Origin: Pedobacter sp. W3I1
Lineage (GTDB): Bacteria; Bacteroidota; Bacteroidia; Sphingobacteriales; Sphingobacteriaceae
Assembly: GCF_030816015.1 (NCBI RefSeq)
Contig: NZ_JAUSXN010000001.1
Span: forward strand, 1,488,001 to 1,552,000
Direction: 5' to 3'
DNA: 64,000 nt
Shown here: piece after piece, positions 1 through 8,381 of the stretch
How the letters are laid out: every line of letters begins with the position of its first letter
Position numbering within the stretch: the stretch's first letter is position 1
The notes under the pieces: generated by a model
Told to the model about the DNA's origin: nothing
Databases searched by the model: none
The model's input: only the letters and a program-made list of their open reading frames with translations
Position numbers and translations under genes: made by a program

Positions 1-2
1 AA

Positions 3-113
3 AATACACCAATTGAAGTGATTTTTTATTGCCTAAACGGGGAAGTATTGAAAGTGCAAAGTGTGAAAAGTTTATTGCCTTTCGCTTTTGTAGAGGATAG
101 GTTGGAGCGGTAG
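3..113 (+). CDS. C-terminal end of an unidentified gene (partial)
   Basis: An open frame runs from the window edge to a TAG at 111-113 and would encode the last 36 residues of a protein ending in FVEDRLER. The piece is too short to assign to a family. It could be a real gene end, because the DNA just after it turns into repeat-rich intergenic sequence, but this is an inference. Confidence 0.35.
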   Translation, partial: NTPIEVIFYCLNGEVLKVQSVKSLLPFAFVEDRLER

Positions 114-142
114 TGGCGGAAGCATTACCTCTCTAGATTTGT

Positions 143-226
143 CGTCATTTCGAGCGGAGTGCAACGCAGTCGAGAAATCTATCTTGGTAGATATCTCCAT
201 TTCGCTACGCTACAGTCGAAATGACG
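143..226. repeat. R1 dispersed palindromic repeat, copy 1
   Basis: The element starts CGTCATTTCGAGCGGAG and ends TCGAAATGACG, so its tips are inverted copies of each other. Related full copies lie at 2111-2203, 42552-42674 and 53721-53813, and an interrupted one at 41964. It lies between genes and has no ORF. Function is unknown; such repeats resemble REP-type or small non-autonomous elements. Confidence 0.75.
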
Positions 227-363
227 CCCATTTAATTATTGAAATCTATTAATGACAGTATATTTACCATATATCTGATTTACAGCATATTACGATTATA
301 TTACAAATTAATTATGTAGATATTTCTTCCAACTCCCCACCTCGGACATCAGACTTTTATACT

Positions 364-371
364 TATATTTG
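364..371 (+). promoter_or_regulatory. Bacteroidota -7 box TATATTTG
   Basis: The sequence fits TAnnTTTG, the -7 element of the main Bacteroidota sigma factor, 13 bases before the start codon of the PNGase F-like gene. No clear TTTG -33 box is seen at the expected distance. Confidence 0.4.
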
Positions 372-384
372 TTTTTTAACCACA

Positions 385-2010
385 ATGAAACATCTCTACA
401 TCCTTATTTTTTCTGTTTTTCTTTCTTTTAACCTGCAAGCCCAGGGCTTACTCAAAAGCAATGCAACTTATAAAATAGTGTATTTCCGTTCGGCTGATGG
501 AAAACCGAAAGAAGACCGTAATGCTACAGTGATACTGGCTTCATCAAATCAGAATCTAATCAGCAATGCAACTGTTCTTGATCATAAAGCAAAGTATCCT
601 TACGAACAAAGCATTGTTACCAAACCAGCACAAATTTTATTTCAGGTTGCCGATTTAAGTGCGGATCAGCAGATCGCAACCGCCGATAGTACTGCAATTG
701 GCAAGCAAACTTTTGAGTTAAGCAACGAAACCAAAGTGATTTTGGGTTATACCTGTAAAAAGGCCTCCACGGTGGTTAACTCCAATAGAATAGACTTATG
801 GTACACAACCGATGCTGGTATAAAAGCAGCGCCAACCAGTTTAGGGCAGAATCTTGGTTTGGTTTTAGAGCAGGTGCGCAATGGCAATAGTTTTGTAACC
901 GCTACAAAAATTGAAGAAATTAAAAATTCGAAACCGATTGATCTGCAAAAAATAAGCGCTAAGCTAACTGATGGGTTAACCTATAAAGATTTACTCTGGA
1001 AAAGCAGGTTTACCACACTAAGTGTTTTTAATAACGAAACGATTAATTTTATGGATAAACCACAATCGAACGATTCTGTATTCCGCTTTGCTGGAGGAAC
1101 CGTGATTGCAAGGAAAGTTAAATTTCCTGAGTTACACTCCAACCCCAATGTTTTTGTCGATTTAACTGAACAATCGAACGGCGATGCTTATGATAGAACC
1201 GGATCGGTATTTATCATCCCGACTGATAAACAGATTAGTTTAATGGATGCACTTAAAAACTCTGTTAAAGACCTACCTGTTTACGATAATGGCAATGGAA
1301 AGAAATACCAGGGCGTTGTGGCCACCGCAAATTATAATCCTGTAATAGAATTGATGCGTTTTTTTACCCCTTTCGGTGTTGGTAAATACAATACTTTAAA
1401 ATTGAAGGATAAAAATTGGGCGGAGAAAGTTTACTACAGGCAGGATATTTCGGAGTTGTTTCCGATAGTAAATGGAAAAGAAGTTTGGATAGCTGTTTTT
1501 GTTGGTAACTATGATAAGGGCGGACATAAAGTTTCTTTAAATATTACGCTGCACAATAATGGAAGACAAAAAGAAGCCAAAGAAGTAATTTTGCCTTTAT
1601 TCAATTCGACTAATGTAATGGAAATGGCCGGGCAAGAATATGCAACCATGTTTAGCAGTGATAAAGGTTTGGAAGTTTCTTTCACCTTAGCAAAAGACTT
1701 AAAGGATGCTAAACTGCGTTACATTACAACCGGGCATGGTGGTTGGGGTAATGGTGATGAGTTTGTGCCACGGAAAAACACCATCTGGCTGGATGAAAAA
1801 GAAACATTCGCTTTTACGCCATGGCGCCAGGATTGCGGTTCGTACCGATTATCGAACCCTGCCTCTGGAAATTTCGAAACTGGCCTTTCCTCGTCAGATT
1901 TAAGCCGTTCCAACTGGTGCCCGGGAACAGTTACCAATCCTGAATGGATCAGTTTAGGAGATTTAAAGGCAGGCGCGCATACCATAAAAGTAACCATCCC
2001 CAATGGGTAA
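385..2010 (+). CDS. PNGase F-like peptide-N-glycosidase, frameshifted near the C-terminus
   Basis: Predicted secreted amidase that would remove N-linked glycans from glycoproteins. Residues 1-19 form a signal peptide ending in LQAQG. Residues about 20-175 resemble a GLPGLI-type domain (ILGYTCKKA, then LWYTTDAG). From about 200 the two jelly-roll PNGase F domains follow. D270 in the YDR motif fits the catalytic Asp, and E459 in GDEFVPRKNT fits the conserved Glu; the C-terminal part carries DCGSYRLSNPASGNF and RSNWCPG. The frame stops at 2008-2010, but one base over, 2009-2071 encodes KPEGSSSSAWNVSGVLLGVE and a stop, which looks like the natural end. Removing one G from 2005-2007 restores a 561-residue protein. 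The size fits the longer Bacteroides-type PNGases that have an extra N-terminal domain. Confidence 0.8.
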   Translation: MKHLYILIFSVFLSFNLQAQGLLKSNATYKIVYFRSADGKPKEDRNATVILASSNQNLISNATVLDHKAKYPYEQSIVTKPAQILFQVADLSADQQIATADSTAIGKQTFELSNETKVILGYTCKKASTVVNSNRIDLWYTTDAGIKAAPTSLGQNLGLVLEQVRNGNSFVTATKIEEIKNSKPIDLQKISAKLTDGLTYKDLLWKSRFTTLSVFNNETINFMDKPQSNDSVFRFAGGTVIARKVKFPELHSNPNVFVDLTEQSNGDAYDRTGSVFIIPTDKQISLMDALKNSVKDLPVYDNGNGKKYQGVVATANYNPVIELMRFFTPFGVGKYNTLKLKDKNWAEKVYYRQDISELFPIVNGKEVWIAVFVGNYDKGGHKVSLNITLHNNGRQKEAKEVILPLFNSTNVMEMAGQEYATMFSSDKGLEVSFTLAKDLKDAKLRYITTGHGGWGNGDEFVPRKNTIWLDEKETFAFTPWRQDCGSYRLSNPASGNFETGLSSSDLSRSNWCPGTVTNPEWISLGDLKAGAHTIKVTIPNG

Positions 2011-2110
2011 GCCTGAAGGTTCGAGCTCAAGCGCTTGGAATGTTTCAGGCGTGTTGTTGGGGGTGGAATAGTGCAATATTTTTTCGGGAGATGAGTATCC
2101 TCATGCGAAT

Positions 2111-2203
2111 CGTCATTTCGAGCGGAGTGCAACGCAGTCGAGAAATCTGTCTAGATAGATCTCTCTCCCGAAAGTTCGGGACTGCGCTACAGTCGAGATG
2201 ACG
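2111..2203. repeat. R1 dispersed palindromic repeat, copy 2
   Basis: It begins CGTCATTTCGAGCGGAG and ends CAGTCGAGATGACG. An inner hairpin CCCGAAAGTTCGGG sits at 2167-2180, and the same inner hairpin is present in the copy at 53721-53813. Between 2072 and 2616 no gene is seen, only this copy, a one-armed relative near 2223 and the R2 repeat. Confidence 0.75.
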
Positions 2204-2397
2204 ACTTTTCTATTAAATCTTTCATTCTGAACGCAGTGAAGGATCTTTTTCTTGCCTCTTTTTTACCATATAAGGCATTTAAGGGAATATAAGCTCGGTT
2301 GACCTATAATTGTTTTCTTCTTTTTACTTTTCAAATAGCGTCTAGGGTTGGTTCTATACACCCTGCAACCCCAAATAGTACCACAAAACTATCTTTC

Positions 2398-2517
2398 TAA
2401 ACCGGATTGCAGGGGAGATCCTTTTTGCTGCCCTGAACTTGGCTGAAGGGCAAAAAAGATCGCATCGGAAAGCCGGTGGAAACGCTAAACAAAACCATTG
2501 TACCCTGCTTTTCAAAT
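2398..2517 (+). repeat. R2 dispersed repeat, copy A
   Basis: This intergenic element starts TAAACCGGAT and ends CTGCTTTTCAAA, the shared termini of a family with further copies at 15906-16023 (inverted), 22656-22785, 35850-35944 and 52271-52389 (inverted). The centre differs between copies and often forms a hairpin; here GGATCCTTTTT-like and AAAAAGATC-like arms face each other. A 70-codon minus-strand ORF across it is not believed to be coding. Confidence 0.6.
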
Positions 2518-2616
2518 CCATTAAAAACAAATTTTCGATCTCGAAATGTGAATAACCTCTCTTCATTCTATGAAATCATTTTTATTATATTTACGGCTGC
2601 CAATTTTTGTAAATAA

Positions 2617-5523
2617 ATGAGTGAAGAATTAGATCAAAACGTAAACGAAGAGCACAAACATACCATAACCCCAATCAACGGTTTATACGAAAACTGGTTT
2701 CTCGATTATGCGTCTTATGTAATTCTCGATAGGGCAGTTCCGCACATTAACGATGGACTAAAGCCTGTTCAACGGCGCATTATGCACTCGCTTAAGGAGA
2801 TGGATGATGGACGTTTTAATAAGGCGGCCAATGTAATCGGTAATACGATGAAATATCACCCGCATGGTGATGCATCTATTGGCGATGCGATGGTACAGAT
2901 CGGTCAAAAAGATTTATTGATTGATATGCAGGGTAACTGGGGCGATCCGGTTACTGGCGATAGTGCTGCGGCCCCACGTTACATTGAGGCTCGTTTATCA
3001 AAATTTGCCAATGATGTGGTGTTTAATGCAGATACTACGGAATGGCAGTTAAGTTATGATGGACGTAACAACGAACCGATAACTTTACCGGTTAAATTCC
3101 CTTTGTTATTGGCGCAGGGGGCTGAAGGTATTGCTGTAGGTTTGGCTACCAAGGTAATGCCACACAATTTTATCGAATTGCTGGATGCCTCGATAGAAGC
3201 GCTGAAAGGGGTTCGCCCGAATATATTGCCCGATTTTTTTACGGGCGGTATGGCCGATTTCTCGAATTATAATGAAGGACAGCGTGGAGGTAAAATTCGC
3301 GTGCGTGCAAAAATTACCGAGAAGGATAAAAAGACTTTGGTGATTACCGAAGTCCCGTTTAGTACCACAACAGGTTCTGTTATTGATAGTATTTTATCAG
3401 CTAATGATAAAGGCAAAATCAAGATTAAAAAGATTGAGGATAACACGGCGGCCAATGTAGAAATTGTAGTGCACCTGGCACCGGGTATTTCGCCTGATGT
3501 AACCATTGATGCACTTTATGCCTTTACAGCTTGTGAGGTGTCGATCTCACCAAATACCTGTATTATTCAAGGTGATAAACCACTCTTTTTGAGTGTGAAC
3601 GATATCCTGATTGAAAATACAAAACACACTAAAAATTTATTAAAAAGGGAGCTGGAGATTCGCCTGCACGAGTTGCAAGAGAAGATTTTCTTTAGTTCGT
3701 TACTTAAAATATTTATTCAGGAAGGGATGTACAAAAATCCTGAATATGAAAACTCAACCAATTTTGAAACCGTAGTTGAGGTATTACACATTTTATTCGC
3801 TCCGTTTAAACCGTCGCTTTACCGCGAAATATTACCTGAAGATTTTAAGAAGCTGATTGATAAGCCAATGAGTAGCATCACCCGTTTTGATGTGAAAAAG
3901 GCAGATGAGCAGATGAAAAACCTGGAAGATGAGATTAAAGTGGTTAAAAACCATTTAAAACACCTAACCGATTATGCCATTGCCTGGTACCAGAAACTGA
4001 AAGATAAATACGGAAAAGGAAGGGAGCGTAAAACCGAAATCCGTTTGTTTGATCGGGTAGAAGCGTCGAAAGTAGCATTGGCGAACGTGAAACTATACAT
4101 GAACCGTGAGGATGGATTTATTGGATCGGGTTTACGTAAGGACGAATTTGTGGCCGATTGTTCGGATATAGACGAGGTAATTGTTTTTCGTGAAGATGGT
4201 AAATGTATTATCACCAAGGTAGCCGATAAAACCTTTGTCGGTAAAGGCATTATTCACGCACAGGTATTTAAGAAAAACGATGAGCGTACCATTTACAACA
4301 TGGTTTATAAAGATGGTGCCAGCGGTACATCTTATATTAAAAGGTTTGCCGTAGTTGGCGTAACACGCGATAAGGAATACGATTTAACCAAAGGATCGAA
4401 AGGTTCGAAGGTTTTATATTTTACTGCCAACCCGAACGGAGAAGCTGAGATAGTGAATGTTGCGTTAAAACCGCACTCTAAATTGCGCAAGCTTCAGTTC
4501 GATCAGGATTTTGCCGAGGTTGCCATTAAAGGGCGTGGCTCGCAGGGGAATATCATTTCGAAATATCCGGTTAAAAAAATTATTCTGAAAAGTAAAGGCG
4601 TTTCTACCTTATCGGGTCTGAAAATCTGGTACGATGATTTATTAAAACGCTTAAATGTTGACGGCCGTGGAAAATATCTGGGTGAATTTGATGGCGACGA
4701 TCGTATTTTACAGGTACACAAAGATGGATATTACGAATTAAGTTCTTTCGAACTGAGCAACCATTTCGACGATGGACTGATTCTGATCGAGAAGTTTAAT
4801 CCTGAAAAGATTTTTGCAGCGGTTCATTTTGAAGGTAAAGCGCAGAACTACTTTATCAAACGTTTTACATTCGAACTGCAAGCTAACGGAAGGAAAACCA
4901 TATTTATCAGTGAGGAGCAGAAATCGAGGTTATTGCACCTTACTTCAAATCCAGCAGCAAAAATTATCGTTGATGTTTTAAAAGGCAAAACCCAAATTCC
5001 TGAAACATTGGATTTAACCTTAGCAGAACTGATTGATGTGAAAGGACTGAAAGCAAATGGCAACCGATTATCGCCACATGATGTACAGAAAGTGGTACTG
5101 GAGGAGCCTGAAATAGCCGTTGAAGAGCCAGAGGAAAGTACCATTGAAGAAGAGCATGAAGGTGATGAATTAACCGCTGAGGAGGGAGTTACAAACGATG
5201 AAACAGTAACTACAGAGGCACTTAAGCCCATAGCTGATCAACCTGCTGCAGAGGAGCCAAAACCAAAGTTCGAACGCAAAGAAGAGCCTGAAGAAGAAAT
5301 TGTGGTTAAGCCGGAAAAACCAGAGGCAAAAGAAAAGCCTGCTGCTGTAGAAAAGCCAGTGGTAGAAAAGCTGAAGCCAGAGCCTGTAGCTGTTAAAAAG
5401 GAAGAAATTAAAACCGAAGATAAACCCAAGACAGAAGAGAAACCAGCTAAGAAGATAGATTTCGAAATCACCAATCCGGATGATATCGATATCGACGATA
5501 AGGGACAGTTGGGCCTGTTCTAA
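2617..5523 (+). CDS. parC: DNA topoisomerase IV subunit A
   Basis: Breaks and rejoins DNA for chromosome decatenation together with ParE. The N-terminal winged-helix region contains LKPVQRRIMHSL and the catalytic Tyr at about residue 122 in AAPRYIEARL. A tower and coiled-coil region follows, then a beta-pinwheel C-terminal domain to about residue 830. The last 130 residues are a low-complexity Glu, Pro and Lys-rich tail ending in ITNPDDIDIDDKGQLGLF; such charged tails are common in Bacteroidota ParC. At 968 residues it is longer than E. coli ParC (about 750), explained by the tail. No gyrA-type GyrA box was seen. parE is not adjacent. Confidence 0.93.
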   Translation: MSEELDQNVNEEHKHTITPINGLYENWFLDYASYVILDRAVPHINDGLKPVQRRIMHSLKEMDDGRFNKAANVIGNTMKYHPHGDASIGDAMVQIGQKDLLIDMQGNWGDPVTGDSAAAPRYIEARLSKFANDVVFNADTTEWQLSYDGRNNEPITLPVKFPLLLAQGAEGIAVGLATKVMPHNFIELLDASIEALKGVRPNILPDFFTGGMADFSNYNEGQRGGKIRVRAKITEKDKKTLVITEVPFSTTTGSVIDSILSANDKGKIKIKKIEDNTAANVEIVVHLAPGISPDVTIDALYAFTACEVSISPNTCIIQGDKPLFLSVNDILIENTKHTKNLLKRELEIRLHELQEKIFFSSLLKIFIQEGMYKNPEYENSTNFETVVEVLHILFAPFKPSLYREILPEDFKKLIDKPMSSITRFDVKKADEQMKNLEDEIKVVKNHLKHLTDYAIAWYQKLKDKYGKGRERKTEIRLFDRVEASKVALANVKLYMNREDGFIGSGLRKDEFVADCSDIDEVIVFREDGKCIITKVADKTFVGKGIIHAQVFKKNDERTIYNMVYKDGASGTSYIKRFAVVGVTRDKEYDLTKGSKGSKVLYFTANPNGEAEIVNVALKPHSKLRKLQFDQDFAEVAIKGRGSQGNIISKYPVKKIILKSKGVSTLSGLKIWYDDLLKRLNVDGRGKYLGEFDGDDRILQVHKDGYYELSSFELSNHFDDGLILIEKFNPEKIFAAVHFEGKAQNYFIKRFTFELQANGRKTIFISEEQKSRLLHLTSNPAAKIIVDVLKGKTQIPETLDLTLAELIDVKGLKANGNRLSPHDVQKVVLEEPEIAVEEPEESTIEEEHEGDELTAEEGVTNDETVTTEALKPIADQPAAEEPKPKFERKEEPEEEIVVKPEKPEAKEKPAAVEKPVVEKLKPEPVAVKKEEIKTEDKPKTEEKPAKKIDFEITNPDDIDIDDKGQLGLF

Positions 5524-5611
5524 TAGATTCGTGAGTTGTCAACGCTAATGGCAATTAGCAAGAAAGTTGACAACTCTTCGCATTTCCATGAGAACCTTTC
5601 ATTTTTAAACT

Positions 5612-5619
5612 TATATTTG
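5612..5619 (+). promoter_or_regulatory. -7 box TATATTTG for the TPP-riboswitch transcript
   Basis: It matches TAnnTTTG and lies just before the TPP aptamer, so the whole riboswitch would be transcribed. No convincing TTTG -33 box was found. Confidence 0.45.
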
Positions 5620-5622
5620 CCT

Positions 5623-5808
5623 TGCTCAAAGGGGTGCTTTTTGGTGATGCAATGTCTGTTGCCATCAATTTGCTGAGATTATACCCATTTTGAGGTGAAA
5701 GGTAGAAAGGTAAAAGGCAGAGGGTTTCCCCTCAACCTTAAAACCATCCAGCCCTCAACCTTAAATGAACCTGATGCGGGTAATGCCGCCGTAGGAAGAG
5801 GTTAAATT
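5623..5808 (+). promoter_or_regulatory. TPP (THI element) riboswitch with an enlarged P2/P4 junction
   Basis: The conserved aptamer parts are present in order: GGGGTGC, CTGAGATTATACCC, GAACCTGATGCGGGTAATGCC and GTAGGAA. TPP binding would control the transporter gene that follows. Between ATACCC (5680s) and TGAACCTG (5766) there are about 80 extra bases, where the family normally has only a few. The extra DNA has a purine-rich half and a pyrimidine-rich half that can pair (GAGGG with CCCTC at the tip) and resembles the GGTTGAAGG-type intergenic repeats of this genome. A further small hairpin (ACTGTTT with AAACAGT, about 5813-5834) lies before the start codon and may belong to the expression platform. 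Confidence 0.9.
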
Positions 5809-5874
5809 TACAACTGTTTCGCCCCGAAAACAGTATCTGATTATTTTTACCGGCTGCAAAGCAAATTATTGTAA

Positions 5875-6495
5875 ATGAATTTTCAAGATTGGTTTAAGCT
5901 TTTTCAGGAGCAGATTTTACACACTTCATTAATTGAATGGTTGGCTGTTGGTTTTGGTGTATCTGAAGTTTTACTGGCGAAGAAGAATAGTATCTGGCTT
6001 TATCCAACAGGGATAATTTCGATCCTGTTATCGATGTTTCTATTATTAAATGTAAAGCTGTACGCAGAAACCTTACTGAGCATTTATTATCTGGTGATGA
6101 GCGTTTACGGATGGATAATCTGGAAAAAAAGAAAACAAGACGGAGAAAACCAGGTTTCGTGGTCGAGTAATAACGAGTTAACCGTTGCTGTTTTAATTTC
6201 TGTGATAGGTTTTGGGGTCCTCTACCTCGTGTTGAGGCATTATACCGATTCGGATGTGCCGGTTTTTGATGCCTTTGTGTCTTCAACGGCCTGGGCAGGT
6301 ATGTGGCTGTTAGCCAAACGTAAAATAGAAAACTGGATTTTTCTCAATATTTCTAATATTGTTGCCATTCCGTTACTGTTCCATAAAAAGCTGCCACTTA
6401 TGGCCTGCTTAACTACTTTTTTGTTCACTGTAGCCATATTTGGATTTTTAGACTGGAAGAAGATCATTAACAAGAGCAAACTCAAATTGGCTTAA
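5875..6495 (+). CDS. pnuT: PnuC-family transporter, probably thiamine (PnuT)
   Basis: Inner-membrane vitamin transporter of the PnuC family, 206 residues with about seven hydrophobic segments. The family signature is visible near the start: WLAVGFGVSEVLLAKKNSIW, then PTGIISILLS and KLYAETLLSIYYLVMSVYGW. PnuC proteins carry nicotinamide riboside, but members behind a TPP riboswitch (PnuT) are thought to import thiamine. That switch sits directly upstream here, so thiamine is the better inference. The next gene starts 27 bases after its stop and could be cotranscribed. Confidence 0.85.
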   Translation: MNFQDWFKLFQEQILHTSLIEWLAVGFGVSEVLLAKKNSIWLYPTGIISILLSMFLLLNVKLYAETLLSIYYLVMSVYGWIIWKKRKQDGENQVSWSSNNELTVAVLISVIGFGVLYLVLRHYTDSDVPVFDAFVSSTAWAGMWLLAKRKIENWIFLNISNIVAIPLLFHKKLPLMACLTTFLFTVAIFGFLDWKKIINKSKLKLA

Positions 6496-6522
6496 TTATC
6501 CTCTTTAGTAAGAAATAATATC

Positions 6523-7611
6523 ATGCAAGAAACATTAACCACCACCTGGCAGGAAAAAGCAAAAGCTTATGCAGGGCTTTCAGAAGAGATGGGTAAACTT
6601 CATCCCGAAATTTTGGAACTGGCCTATCAGGAAAATTGGTTTAAGCTTTTTGTACCCGAAATTTATGGAGGACCAAATAAGAAACTCCCCGAAATTTTAA
6701 GGTTAGAAGAAGAATTGGCTGAAGCTGACGGAAGTTTAGGCTGGACCATTACACTTTGTGCTGGTGCAGCCTGGTTTGCCGGGTTTTTAAATCCTGAATT
6801 GGCTGCAGAGATTTTTGCCGACCGTGAAGTTTGTTTTGCCGGGAGTGGTGCTGTTGGCGGGGTAGCCATTAAAACGCAAACGGGTTATCTGCTTAATGGA
6901 AAATGGAGTTATGCTAGCGGGGCATTGCATGCCACTATATTTACAGCCAACTGCGCGCTTAAAGACCAAAATGGCAATGATATTTTGGATGAAAATGGAG
7001 AACCTGAAATTAAATCATTCATCCTTAAAAAAGAAGAAGTAAATATTTTACCAGGTTGGTCTTATTTTGGTTTAATCGCTACCGGTAGCCATGCTTTTGA
7101 AGTTAACGACTTAAACGTTAATGAAAACAGGACTTTTAAAATTAACCAGCACATTGAGGTGAAAGATGCTGGCTTTGATTATCCCTTTTTACAACTCGCA
7201 GAAACCACGTTAACGGTAAATAGTTTAGGAATGACCAATCATTTTATTAAACTGGTAGAACAATCTTTTTATTCGCGTTCTGGGTTAGGGAGATATAGCG
7301 ATGCGCAAATTTTGTTTTTTAACAGCGAACTTAACCGTTGTAAGGAAGAAGTGTTAAACCTTCGTACAAAATTCTATCATACATTTGATGAATCGTGGAA
7401 GCAGTTAATGGGTGATGGTGAAATTGCTGAAGACAAATTAAGCGAAGTAAGTTCAATCAGCCGTAAATTAGCCCATGCCTGTTGGAGATCAGCAGCTACT
7501 TTATTTCCATACTGTGGTTTAGAGGCAGCAAAAAAAGAATCAGAAATTAATAGGGTTTGGAGAGATATTCATACGGCTAGTCAGCATGCCTTACTTACCT
7601 TCGAAATTTAA
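6523..7611 (+). CDS. Acyl-CoA dehydrogenase-like flavoprotein
   Basis: A 362-residue protein of the acyl-CoA dehydrogenase fold. N-terminal helices contain LFVPEIYGGPNKKLPEILRL and EADGSLGWTIT, the middle beta domain has GYLLNGKWSYASGALHA, and the C-terminal helical part ends in HTASQHALLTFE. This layout is closer to the HpaB/HsaA-type flavin monooxygenase branch than to classical fatty acyl-CoA dehydrogenases. The substrate cannot be told from sequence. It follows the PnuT-like gene closely, and its stop directly abuts the stop of the convergent msrA. Confidence 0.7.
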   Translation: MQETLTTTWQEKAKAYAGLSEEMGKLHPEILELAYQENWFKLFVPEIYGGPNKKLPEILRLEEELAEADGSLGWTITLCAGAAWFAGFLNPELAAEIFADREVCFAGSGAVGGVAIKTQTGYLLNGKWSYASGALHATIFTANCALKDQNGNDILDENGEPEIKSFILKKEEVNILPGWSYFGLIATGSHAFEVNDLNVNENRTFKINQHIEVKDAGFDYPFLQLAETTLTVNSLGMTNHFIKLVEQSFYSRSGLGRYSDAQILFFNSELNRCKEEVLNLRTKFYHTFDESWKQLMGDGEIAEDKLSEVSSISRKLAHACWRSAATLFPYCGLEAAKKESEINRVWRDIHTASQHALLTFEI

Positions 7612-8154
7612 TTATTCCAAAAGCTCTGCTTTAATTTTATCTTTAAAATCAGTAGTAAATTTATTCAACTTTGGTTGTATCACAAATGCGCAATATGGTT
7701 TTCCCTGATTGTTGTTAAAATAGTTCTGATGATAGTCTTCAGCCTCATAAAATTCGGCTATAGGAGAAATTTCTGTTACAATTGGCTTGTCGAAAATATG
7801 TTGCTGGGTTAAATCCTCTATCATTTCCTCCGTTATTTTTTTCTGATCTTCATCTCCATAAAAAACCACCGAGCGGTATTGTGTACCAACATCATTACCC
7901 TGCCTGTTTAGGGTTGCTGGATTATGGGTTTTAAAGAATACCAATAGAAGCTCACGGAATGAAATAATACTTTCATCGAATGCGATTTGAATTACTTCTG
8001 CATGCCCGGTATTGCCATTACAAATTTCCATATAGGTTGGATGCTTTAAATCTCCCCCCATATAGCCTGCTGTAACCTGGCTTACTCCATTTAACGTTTG
8101 AAAAACGGCTTCGGTGCACCAAAAGCAGCCTCCGCCAAATGTTGCTGTTTGCAT
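7612..8154 (-). CDS. msrA: Peptide-methionine (S)-S-oxide reductase
   Basis: Repairs oxidised methionine (S-sulfoxide) in proteins. The catalytic GGCFWC motif is at residues 8-13 with nucleophile C10, followed by TEAVF, and the family blocks GYMGGDLKHPTYMEICNGNTGHAEV and FFKTHNPATLNRQGNDVGTQYRS are clear. The length of 180 residues is normal for a single-domain MsrA with no fused MsrB. It has no signal peptide, so it acts in the cytoplasm. Transcribed alone, convergent with the preceding gene. Confidence 0.96.
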   Translation of the reverse strand: MQTATFGGGCFWCTEAVFQTLNGVSQVTAGYMGGDLKHPTYMEICNGNTGHAEVIQIAFDESIISFRELLLVFFKTHNPATLNRQGNDVGTQYRSVVFYGDEDQKKITEEMIEDLTQQHIFDKPIVTEISPIAEFYEAEDYHQNYFNNNQGKPYCAFVIQPKLNKFTTDFKDKIKAELLE

Positions 8155-8345
8155 ATTCTACCTATCTAAAATCTATTCCAACTTTTATAAAACAATCAAA
8201 AAAAGACATTTTTTTGATATTAAAAGTATGGTTAAAGAATGATTATTCCTGTAGGTTTTAAAGCCGATAACCTACAGGAGGTCAATATAGTATTTATATG
8301 CTATGCGAACAAACTATAAACTTTTCTGTTAAAATTATTTGATAA

Positions 8346-8377
8346 GCAAAAGCCCATGATTTTCGTTCACGGGCTTA
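8346..8377 (-). terminator. Terminator of the 8382-9431 lipoprotein gene
   Basis: On the minus strand, AAGCCCGTGA pairs with TCATGGGCTT, followed by TTTTGCTT, just past the stop of the lipoprotein gene. Confidence 0.65.
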
Positions 8378-8381
8378 AGTA

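Noticed and set aside
2354..2566. Minus-strand ORF of 70 codons
   Set aside because: It lies over an R2 repeat, has no recognisable protein features, and its frame is explained by chance in repeat DNA.
5811..5836. Hairpin after the TPP aptamer as a strong terminator
   Set aside because: The stem is only seven pairs and the T run is separated by several bases; I mention it only as part of the expression platform.
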